Source: Elymus sibiricus (taxonomy: Eukaryota > Streptophyta > Magnoliopsida > Poales > Poaceae). Taken from it: a stretch of DNA of 64,000 nt. Below are positions 55,450 to 64,000 of the stretch, one piece after another. The position numbers and the translations under genes were made by a program. The stretch is taken from positions 190,522,936 through 190,586,935 of the forward strand of contig CM077676.1 in the NCBI GenBank assembly GCA_039707655.1. The letters are read 5' to 3'. Under the pieces are notes generated by a model. The model was not told where the DNA came from. It did no database searches and saw nothing but the letters and a program-made list of their open reading frames with translations. Numbering within the stretch: position 1 is the stretch's first letter; each line of letters opens with the position of its first letter.

Positions 55450-56735
55450 TTACTCAACTTGAGTTGGATGTTATAGGATTTGTGCAAATTAAAGACTTGT
55501 ATGCGCATGATGCTTCATTTGCGATTCCATATGCCAAATGCTTAACACACAACACTTGGGAGCGATGCTATTTGAAAGATGATTATCTTATGAGAGCTAA
55601 CAAACTTTGTATCCCCGAGCCTTCTCTTCGTTTGTTGCTTTGCAAGAAGCTCATGGTGGAGGACTCATGGGACATTTTGGACGCACAAGACATTCGCCAC
55701 ACTCTCCAAGAACTATTTTTGGCCAAAGATGTTTCGCGACGTTTCACGCTACACTAACCGGTGCTCTACATGCCGCAAAGCTAAGTCAAAAGCTCAATCC
55801 CATGGTCTATATATGCCACTTCCTATTCCATATCACCCTTGGGAAGATATTAGTATGGATTTTGTGCTTGGTTTGCCTCGAACTCAAAACGGCAAGGATT
55901 CGGTATTTTTTGTTGTGGACCGTTTCTCTAAGATGGCACATTTTATTCCATGTAACAAGATCGACGATGCTTCACATGTTGCAAATCTCTTTTGTAGGGA
56001 AATCTTGCGGTTGCATGGAGTGCCCAAGACGATTGTGTCAGACCATGACGTCAAGTTCCGTAGCTACTTTTGGAAAACACTTTGCGCCAAGCTCGAAATC
56101 AAGCTCCTATTCTCTTCGGCATATCATCCACAAACCGACGGCCAAACGGAGGTCACCAACCGGACGCTATCCACACTCCTCCGCGTGTTGATCAAGAAGA
56201 ACATAAGGGAGTGGGAGGAATGTTTGCCCATCGCCGAGTACGCCTACAATCAAGCAAGACATTCAACTACCGGCAAGTCCCCCTACGAGGTCGTCTACGG
56301 CTTCAACCCGTTGTCTCCATTGGACATTCTACCGCTACCTCTACAAGAGCGCATCAACATGGATGCGAGTGCACGAGCGACATATCTCAAGAAGGTGCAT
56401 GAAGATACAAGGCACATGATCGAGCGCCAAGTACAACGCCTCGCCACCAAGGTCAACGTCAACAAGCGCCCCATGGCGTTTAACCCCGGAGATCTTGTGT
56501 GGCTACATATACGCAAAGAACGTTTCCCCATTGAGCGCAAGTCCAAACTACTACCTCGAGCCGACGGACCGTTCAAGGTGCTAGCACGCTACAACAACAA
56601 CAACGCCTACAAGATCGACATTCCAAATGACAAGTACAACGTGAGCGACGTCTTCAACATCAAGGACCTATCTTCCTTCCATGGTGATGAGGATTTTGAT
56701 CCGAGGATGGATCTTTTCCAAGGGGGGGGAGATGA
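55450..56735 (+). pseudogene. pol: Integrase of element D
   Basis: The zinc-binding region is split over three frames (55416-55757, 55607-55740, then 55729 onward), with RYTNRCSTCRKAKSKAQSHG as its second half. The catalytic core has ISMDFVLGLPRT (first Asp), TIVSDHDVKFRSYFWKTL (second Asp; SDHD where SDRD is usual) and YHPQTDGQTEVTNRTLSTLL (Glu). The C-terminal part has AYNQARHSTTGKSPYEVVYG, DLVWLHIRKERFP and DGPFKVLARYNNNNAYKIDI. From 55729 the frame stays open through the purine tract into the LTR up to 57339, so the protein could end with LTR-coded residues. Confidence 0.9.
56720..56732 (+). other. Polypurine tract of element D
   Basis: AAGGGGGGGGAGA directly before the 3' LTR at 56733. 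Confidence 0.9.
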
Positions 56736-57732
56736 TGCGGAGCATCCTACGGTCATCCCCATGGACCCACCTCCGTCTCCCCAAGTGCCAAGAGGACCAA
56801 TGACACGAGCACGTACAAGAGCTATCGAGACCGAGGTGACATCTCTCCTAAATGACATTCCGTATGATCCACGTGAGACATGGCTACTACCTCAATCCGT
56901 AATGCTATGTGTGCTTAGGTACCAAGAAGACCCTCTCGGAGAAGCCCGGAACAATGGACAAGACCACAAGTACCCGGATGAACGAGATCAACAAGAGGAA
57001 CTGCTGCTTTGCTACAGCAGCCAGACATCCGGCCCATGGCCCGGACATCCGGCCCCTAGAGACTTCAACAACAACACCAGATCAGCCGCCGCCAAGTCCC
57101 CAGGACCCGGACATCCGGCCCCGCCCGGATATCCATCCCGAGGTGTCCAGAACCTCACCGAAACCGGCCAGACGCCAGGCCGGACATCCGGCCCCAAGCC
57201 CCGGACATCCGCCCTCCCCCCCCCCCCCCCCCCCGAGCCGCCGAACATCCGGCCCGACGCCCGGACATCCGGCCCCTGCGCAGACTTAATCGGGCCAAGA
57301 GCCCATGTACCCCCTCCATCTCGTCCCAACTTGTACTAGCACTATAAATAGACCTCCTCCTCCCCTCTTCTAGGATTAGCAAAGATTTAGATCATTTGAG
57401 ATAGAGCTTTGCTCATCCACTACCTCTCCCATGGAGATCAAGACCTCCATGTGATAAGATCCACTTGTGGGGATTCTAGACCCCTTCTAGGGAAGATCCT
57501 CTTAGGATTCAAGACCTCAACTCCTCCAAGGATTGGGATGAACTAGCTACCTTTTTATCCTCTTGTGTTGACTTTGGATTTTGTATCTCTCTTATGTGTA
57601 TGTGGATCTAGTGCATGTGTGATTGGATCTTGTTGATTGAGTGTTTGTTCTTGTGTTCTTCTCTCAATTTGCCCTTCCACCCCCCCTCCCCAAGTGTGAA
57701 AAGATCGTCAATTAGGGTTCCACCCTACATCA
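56733..57732 (+). repeat. 3' LTR of element D
   Basis: 1000 bp, TGATGCGGAGCATCC to CCTACATCA; pair of 49186-50145. It has one more palindrome segment at both sides of a 19-C run (57216-57234). TATA box at 57343-57350. Confidence 0.95.
57026..57275. repeat. U3 palindrome array of element D, 3' LTR
   Basis: Copies of CCGGACATCCGGCCC near 57041, 57109, 57181 and 57264, with degenerate versions (CAGACATCCGG, CCGGATATCCATCC, CCGAACATCCGG) between. It differs in copy number and order from the 5' LTR array, so the array changes faster than the rest of the LTR. Confidence 0.88.
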
Positions 57733-57932
57733 CAACCCTTGCCTCTACTTCTGTGTGTGCATGTTTATATTATGTTGTTATACTCTATTAGAATTAGACT
57801 TGCATGTGTGGGGGTGTTCCTAGGCTACCACTAAAAAGGCTTAAAATTGTTAAGATTTTTAAAATTAGGAGTGTCCTTTGGATTTGCTAGTAGTCTATCC
57901 ATCCACTCTAGACTATACTAAATGATCCTACA
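57733..57932 (+). repeat. Element E: copia LTR, right part
   Basis: Continues the LTR interrupted at 49185 (CAACC is the duplicated target). It ends CACTCTAGACTATAC then AATGATCCTACA, matching the LTR end of element A (CCTCTAGACATACTTTCGATCCTACA in two pieces on the minus strand). Total LTR length without element D is about 1.46 kb, close to A's 1.57 kb. Confidence 0.7.
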
Positions 57933-58666
57933 CTTACCAACGAGTATGTTTGCCTCCTACTTAAAGAGTAATTCGTTTTAATGAGACATTATAAAAAAAC
58001 TTTGAACATAGGGTTTGATCCTCTATGGTATGCCATATGACCACTCTCTTAAGTGCGGCCAGCACGACCCAACCCTTGCCATGGTTGGGGAGTGAGGGAT
58101 TTGTAGTCGATCTTTTTAGTGTGTGGGTCCTGAACTTCATTATTAATCTTCATTAATGTGTATGACTGCCTATGAACTAGCGTGCTGGTAACCTCATCAC
58201 TCAAAGAAGAGGTTACCACACCACATGTATTGCACGTAATCGAACAACAACACGTTGCATATGGGAGGACAAACTTGCAACCAAATGCGACACTCTGTGG
58301 GGATCCAAACAAAATGCAAAACATGGTTTAGAGGTTGTATTAGCTCAACCAGACTATCGAGACACAAGTGCTACTGCAAGGCATAGAGGGAAAGGTCATA
58401 AGCGCCTATAAGGGGCCAAAATCGATGCAAGGAACCAACACACCCTAACCCATCAGGTCGATAGTCAAACGCATCTCAACCGTCCACGCAGAGAGGAACG
58501 AGCACGGGAAACGCCAAGAAAATTTCAGAGTTAAACAAACGGAAAAAGAACTTTCGATAGGAAAACAAGAGATAAATTAACTAGAGATCACGAGACTCAT
58601 CCCTAAATTTCACTTCAGCCACTGGACTTAGGAATACCCGAATATGATCACGAAAGTCACATAAGT
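57933..58666. other. Intergenic stretch between elements E and F
   Basis: No long frame with recognisable protein content and no clear repeat ends. It is moderately AT-rich. I see nothing I can name. Confidence 0.4.
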
Positions 58667-58990
58667 TGTTATGTTATGATCCAAATTCAAGTATAAAGAG
58701 AAAGGCTAACTTCTGACGAGCGAGCGGAGCGAGGCCCGTCGCCGGGAGGCTTGGGCCGAAGCGGCCTAGGTCACCTGTGTTATATATATCCTTTGTAAGC
58801 AGCCGCACGGGATGAGTTGATTAGTTGTAAAATCCCCGGTGTTTGTAACCTCCCCCGATATAGTGAAGATTTGCTGGCTGGCACCCATGGTTTTTTCCCC
58901 TTCATGTTGGAGGGGTTTTCCACGTTAAATCTCATGTCTCATGTTTGTTTTCATTCTTCGTCGTGTTGATTTGCCTGTCGTATCTCTAAA
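58667..58990 (+). repeat. Probable 5' LTR of element F
   Basis: About 0.3 kb before the primer site, possibly starting TGTTATGTTATGATCC at 58667 and ending near CTCTAAA at 58990. A TATA box TATATATA is at 58781-58788. Both borders are tentative because the partner LTR is not visible and the expected terminal CA seems mutated. Confidence 0.45.
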
Positions 58991-58993
58991 AAG

Positions 58994-59006
58994 TGGCATC
59001 AGAGCC
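58994..59006 (+). other. Primer-binding site of element F
   Basis: TGGCATCAGAGCC, matching the initiator methionine tRNA end with one difference from TGGTATCAGAGCC. Confidence 0.85.
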
Positions 59007-59033
59007 TTGTTTCTGTCTAGGGTTTTCGACGAC

Positions 59034-62000
59034 ATGGCATTCATGAAGTTCGATCTTCCGCTGTTGGACTACGACACGAGGTTTTCCTTGTGGCAAGTGA
59101 AGGTGCGGGCTATGCTGGCACATCCCGATCTGGATGAGGCGCTAGATGGCTTTGGTGGAAAAGAACCGAAGACGTGGACCGAGGATGAGAAGCGCAAAGA
59201 TTGTAAGGCTATGTCTCTGATTCATCTTCATCTATCTAACAATATTTTGCAAGAAGTGCTGGAGGAGAAATTTGCAGCAGCTCTCTGGCTGAAACTGGAA
59301 TCGATCTGCATGTCCAAGGATCTGACCTGTAAGATGCACATGAAGATGAAGATGTTCACGCACAAGTTGCAATAAGGTGGTTCGGTGCTAAACCACTTGT
59401 CGATCTTCAAGGAGATCGTTTCTGACTTACAGTCTATGGACGTAAAGTATGATGATGAAGACTTAGGTCTTCTACTTTTATGCTCTCTGCCTAGTTCCTT
59501 TTCAAATTTTCGAGATACTATATTATATAGCCATGATGAACTAACGGTTGCTGAAGTATATGAGGCCCTTCAACAGAAGGAAAAGATGAAAGATATGTTG
59601 CAATCTGATGAATCGTCCTCCAAGGGAGAAGCTTTGCAGGTACGAGGCAGGCCTGAGCAGAAAAAATACTACAACAACAACAACAGAGATAAAAGCAAGA
59701 ACGGCAGAGGTCGTTCGAAGTCTAGAGGATCTTGGAAGAAAGAATTCTACAGATATTGTAAGAAAGAGTGTCACCTCATTGATGACTGTTGGAAGTTGGA
59801 AAATAAGGAGAAGAGGAACGGTACGTAGAAACCTAAAAACAAATCCGATGGTGATGGTAAGGTCAATGTTACATCTGGTAATAAGTCTGATTCAGATGAT
59901 GCTTTAGTTGTTTTTGCTGGCTGTGTTTCATGTCATGATGAATGGATACTTGATTCTGCCTGTTCGTTTCATATATGATGTAACAGAGATTGGTTCAATA
60001 CTTATGAGTTTGTGTAGAGTGGAGATGTTGTGCGTATGGGAGATGACAACCCACGTGAGATTGTGGCCATTGGTTCTGTTCAGATCAAGATGCATGATGG
60101 CATGATACGCACGTTGATAGATGTGAGACACATACCAGACATGGCCAGAAACCTCATCTCGCTGAGTACTCTTGACATCAAAGGGCACAAGCACTCCGGT
60201 TCAGGTGGAGTTTTGAAGGTAACAAAAGGTTCTCTTGTTTATATGGTAGGTGACATGAATTCTGCTAAGTTATATGTTCTTAGAGGAAGAACTATTACTG
60301 GTACTACTACTTCTGCTGTTACTTCTGATAAATCCAGTAGAACTAATATTTGGCATATGCGCCTTGGTGATACGTCCAATTTGCATCATGATTTCCTACT
60401 GTTATTTATAATATATTTGGTCATTATTTCACTTTATGATGCAATTCTTATGCCTTTTCTCTCTTAATTTTCAAGATCTATATGAAGAGGGAGAATACCG
60501 GCAGTTGGAATTCTGGACCTGAAATAGCTACAGCAGAGATGCCTAGTCTACAGAGCTCCAAATGACCTGAAATTTTACGGAGATTTTTTATTGAATATAT
60601 AAAAAATATTGGAGAAAAGAGATAACAGAGGGGACCCACCAGCTACCCATAAGGCAACAGGGCGCCCCCCCCCCTCGGGCACGCCAAGATGCCTTGTGGG
60701 GGCCACAGCTGGCCTCTGGCCCCCTCCTTCTGCTATATAAGGTCATTTGACCTAAAAAAAATTAATGAGAAGACTTTCGGGATGAAGCGCCGCCATCTCG
60801 AGGCGGAACTAGGGCAGGAGCACTTTTGCCCTCCGACGGAGAGATTCCGCCGGGGATACTTCCCTCCGGGAGGGGCAAATCGAAGCCATCGACATCACCA
60901 ACGATCCTCTCATCGTGGGAGGGCCAATCTTCATCAATATCTTCACCAGCACCATCTCATATCAAACCCTAGTTCATCTCTTGTATTCAATCTTTGTCCC
61001 AAAACCTCAGATTGGTACCTATGGGTTGCTAGTAGTGTTGATTACATCTTGTAATTGATGCTAGTTGGTTTATTTGGTGGAAGATTATATGTTCAGATCC
61101 TTAATAATATTCAATACCCCTCTTATCTTGAACATGAACATGATTCGTGAGTAGTTACTTTTGTTCTTGAGGACATGGGAGAAGTCTTGTCATAAGTAAT
61201 AATGGGAATTTGGTATTCATTCGATATTTTGATGATATGTATGTTGTTGCTTCCTTTAGTGGTGTCGTGTGAACGTCGACTACATGACACTTCACCATAT
61301 TTGGGCCTAAGGGAAGGCATTGTGGAGTAATAAGTAGATGATGGATTGCTAGAGTGACAGAAGCTTAAACCCTAGTTTATGCGTTATTCCGTAAAGGGCT
61401 GTTTTGGATCCATATGTTTCATGCTATGGTTAGATTTATCTTAATTCTTCTTTCGTAGTTGCGGATGCTTGTGTGAGGGGGTAATCATAAGAGGGTTACT
61501 TTTTCAAGTAAGAATAGCACCCTAGCACCGGTCCACCCACATATCAAATTATCAAAGTAGCGAACACGAATCAAATAAACATGATGAAAGTGACTAGATG
61601 AGAATTTCCATGTGTCCTCGAGAACGCTTTGCTTTATATAAGAGACCATTCCGGCTTGTCCTTTGCTATAAAAAGGATTGGGCCACCTTGCTGCACTTTG
61701 TTACTATTGTTACTTGCAACTCGTTACGAATTATCTTGCTACAAAACTATCAGTTACCACTACTTTCAGTGCTTGCAGAAAACACCTTGCTGAAAACCGC
61801 TTATCATTTCCTTCTGCTCCTCGTTGGGTTCGACACTCTTACTTATCGAAAGGACTACGATTGATCCCCTATACTTGTGGGTCATCACTTGGGCATATGA
61901 GTAAACTTGGCATGGCAGAATTGACCAAGAGGGAACTTCTGGATGGCTGCAACGTAAGTGATTTGGAGTTTTGTGAGCACTGCATTTTTGGTAAGCATAA

Positions 62001-64000
62001 GAGGGTAAAGTTCAATGTTGTTGTTCATACCACAGAAGGTATATTAGATTACGTACATGCTGATTTGTGGGGACCTTCCCGTAAACCCTCGCTTGCTGGT
62101 GCTCGTTATATGCTTACAATTATTGATGATTACTCTAGAAAAGTGTGGCCTTATTTTCTGAAAAATAAATATGATGTGTTTGATCCCTTTAAGGATTGGA
62201 AAGTTATGGTAGAAAGGCAAACTGAGAGGAAGGTAAAAATACTTCGTAATGACAATGGTATGGAATTCTGTTCAAAAGCTTTTAATAGTTATTGTAGAAA
62301 CTTGGGCATCGTCAGGCACCACACCGTCCCGTACACTCCTCAACAGAATGGTGTGGTTGAGCACATGAACAGAACCATCATCTCTAGGGCTCGCTGCATT
62401 TTGTCCAATGCTCGCATGGGCAAACGTTTTTGGGCTGAAGCCGCCTCCACCGCCTACTACCTCATCAAGAGGTCACCATCCATTCTATTTAATAAGAAAA
62501 CTCCCATTGAGGTATGGTCTGGTACACCAGCTGATTATTCGCAGTTGAGAGTTTTTGGTTGCACTGCATATGCACACATTGATAATGGAAAACTTGAGCC
62601 TAGAGCTATTAAGTGTGTGTTTGTTGGTTACGGTTCGGGAGTAAAAGGATACAGGTTATGGAATCCTGAAACTAATAAGGTTTTCATGAGCAGGAGTGTT
62701 GTTTTCAATGAATCTGTTATGTATCATGATGATCTGTCCACAGATACTTTTGATGTAGAGCCACAATGAGTTACTGTGCAGGTGGAGCACGTTGATGAGG
62801 AGGAAAATGAAATTGTTGATAATGATGATGTTGCTCCAGATGCACAGGTTGATGATAATGTTGATGATGCTCCAGATACAGAGGTTCATGATGATGATGT
62901 TGTGCAACACTCACCCCCTATTTTGCAGCGACCAATTCAGTCTCTTGTAGATGGCAGGAGAAAGAGAGTCATTAAGAAAACTAAACGCCTAATTGAAGAG
63001 TGTGACATTGTTCATTATGCTTTCAGTTGTGCAGAACAGGTTGAGAACATCCATGAGCCGTCCACATACACTGAAGCAGTTGTTTCCGGTGACCGCAAGA
63101 AGTGGATTGATGCTATGCAGGAAGAGATGCAGTCACTTGAGAAAAATGGCACATGGGATGTTGTGTGCTTGCCTAAACAAAAGAAGACCGTTCGCTGCAA
63201 ATGGATCTTCAAAAGAAAGGAGGGTTTGTCTCCTAGTGAGCCTGCAAGGTTTAAGGCAAGGTTAGTGACTAAGGGCTTCAGTCAGATACTAGGTATTGAT
63301 TATAATGATGTGTTCTCTCTAGTTGTGAAGCATAGTTCCATTCATGCATTTTTCAGTATTGTTGCTATGCATGATCTTGAGCTTGAGCAGTTAGATGTCA
63401 AGACTGCTTTTCTGCATGGAGAACTGGAGGAGGAGATTTACATGGACCAACCAGAAGGTTTTATAGTGCCTGGTAAGGAGAAATTTGTTTGCAAGTTAAA
63501 GAGGTCCCTATATGGTTTGAAACAGTCTCTGAGACAGTGGTATAAAAGGTTTGATTCATTTATGATAGCACATGGATTTAAGAGGTCTGCATATGATAGT
63601 TGTGTTTACATTAAATTTGTTGATAGATCACCTATATACTTGTTGTTATATGTTGATGATATGTTGATTGCTGCCAAGGGCAAGAATGAGATCACTGCTT
63701 TAAAGGCACAGTTAAGCAGTGAATTTGAGATGAAGGATCTTGGTGCTGCTAAGAAAATTCTAGGTATGGAGATTACCAGGGACATAAATTCTGGTTTGTT
63801 ATTTCTTAGTCAGCAAAGTTACATTAAGAAAGTTCTTCATCGTTTTAACATGCATGATGCTAAGTCAGTAAGCACTCCAATTACTCCTCATTTCAAATTA
63901 TCATCTTCTTAATGTCCTAGTACGGATGAAGATTTTGATTATATGTCAAGAGTTCCATATTCTAGTGCTGTCGGTTCTTTAATGTATGCCATGGTGTGTT
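59034..64000 (+). pseudogene. gag-pol: gag-pol of element F, nonsense-broken but frame-preserving
   Basis: From MAFMKFDLPLLDYDTRFSLW at 59034 a single frame runs to the window end once the 1525-bp insertion of G is removed. Gag: NILQEVLEEKFAAALWLKLE, EIVSDLQSMDVKYDDED, LLCSLPSSFSNFRDTI. The zinc knuckle is degenerate (YRYCKKECHLIDDC has lost its first Cys and its Gly). Protease: WILDSACSFHI. Integrase: NIWHMRLG joined to HMSKLGMAELT across G, then FCEHCIFGKHKRV, VHADLWGPSRKPSLAG, ILRNDNGMEFCSKA, YTPQQNGVVEHMNRTI. RT: LEQLDVKTAFLHGELEEEIY, RSLYGLKQSLRQWYKRFDSF, LLYVDDMLIA. In-frame stops are at about 59373, 59826, 59976, 60015, 62767 and 63910. There are no frameshifts in the visible part, so decay is by point mutation only. 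Confidence 0.9.
60368..61887 (+). mobile_element. Element G: solo LTR inserted in element F
   Basis: 1520 bp from TGATACGTCCAATTTGCATC to CTATACTTGTGGGTCATCA, flanked by a perfect 5-bp duplication CTTGG (60363-60367 and 61888-61892). No internal region or coding sequence. A TATA box TATATAA at 60734-60740 sets the orientation as plus. The TGATACGTCC start and TTGTGGGTCATCA end belong to a class of LTRs common in Triticeae; I do not name the family. Removing it restores the integrase frame of element F exactly. Confidence 0.92.

Larger units (their letters stand above)
49186..57732 (+). mobile_element. Element D: complete gypsy retrotransposon
   Basis: 8.5 kb, LTRs 49186-50145 and 56733-57732, target duplication CAACC at 49181-49185 and 57733-57737. 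Order is LTR, primer site, leader, gag, protease, reverse transcriptase, RNase H, integrase, purine tract, LTR; RT before integrase defines gypsy. No chromodomain is evident after the integrase, and the integrase frame runs on into the LTR, as in the CRM group, but the clade is not certain. All major domains are present but frames are broken several times. Confidence 0.95.
58667..64000 (+). mobile_element. Element F: copia retrotransposon, right end beyond the window
   Basis: Plus-strand element with a short LTR, a primer site (TGGCATCAGAGCC, 58994-59006), then gag-pol from 59034 to the window end. Order gag, protease, integrase, RT defines copia. It is interrupted by the solo LTR G at 60368. 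The 3' end and second LTR are outside, so the LTR start is uncertain. Confidence 0.85.

Noticed and set aside
47912..57937. Target duplication for element E
   Set aside because: GAAAG before 47917 and CTTAC after 57932 do not match directly, so I do not claim a simple solo LTR insertion.

Overview
The window looks like intergenic DNA of a large grass genome, most likely Triticeae (wheat, barley, Aegilops or relatives). The basis is the repeat content: SIRE-type copia elements, Tat-type gypsy elements with an antisense gene, a CACTA end starting CACTACAAAAA, a Stowaway MITE, a hAT-type MITE and a Cassandra TRIM. Family-level names are inference from memory of these repeats. I could support no intact host gene; every convincing coding sequence belongs to a mobile element or is a decayed copy.

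Layout. 1-1681: end of a gypsy-type LTR (minus) that interrupts element A. 1682-9174: element A, a minus-strand copia element without pol (gag plus an extra ORF; right-hand LTR 7601-9174). 9175-16317: AT-rich DNA with a Stowaway MITE (10026-10106) and a hAT MITE (12736-13253, 8-bp target duplication). 16526-24953 and 38189-39148: arms of a CACTA transposon with nested repeats, including a 2.8-kb duplication. 24954-38188: element B, a complete minus-strand SIRE-like copia element (target duplication CACGG) inside the CACTA, itself carrying a Cassandra TRIM (34499-35222, target duplication AGGAC). 39149-47609: element C, a minus-strand gypsy element with gag-protease and an antisense, intron-containing gene, cut on the left by the CACTA end. 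47917-49185 plus 57733-57932: element E, a copia LTR split by element D. 49186-57732: element D, a complete plus-strand gypsy element (target duplication CAACC). 58667-64000: element F, a plus-strand copia element running off the window, interrupted by element G, a solo LTR (60368-61887, target duplication CTTGG).

Insertion order that can be read: C, then CACTA, then B, then Cassandra; E, then D; F, then G; A, then the LTR at the left edge.

The most interesting structure is a shared LTR design. Elements A, B and D, and weakly E, carry arrays of short imperfect palindromes of the form CGG-N4/5-CCG. Each element has its own sequence version, and the array lies directly upstream of the LTR TATA box. 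In A and B the same element-specific palindrome recurs in two clusters ahead of the extra ORF, and in A one internal cluster is followed by a TATATATA and a leader-like stretch, as if the extra gene had its own matching promoter. Coordinates and target duplications were read by eye; no alignment or database search was run.
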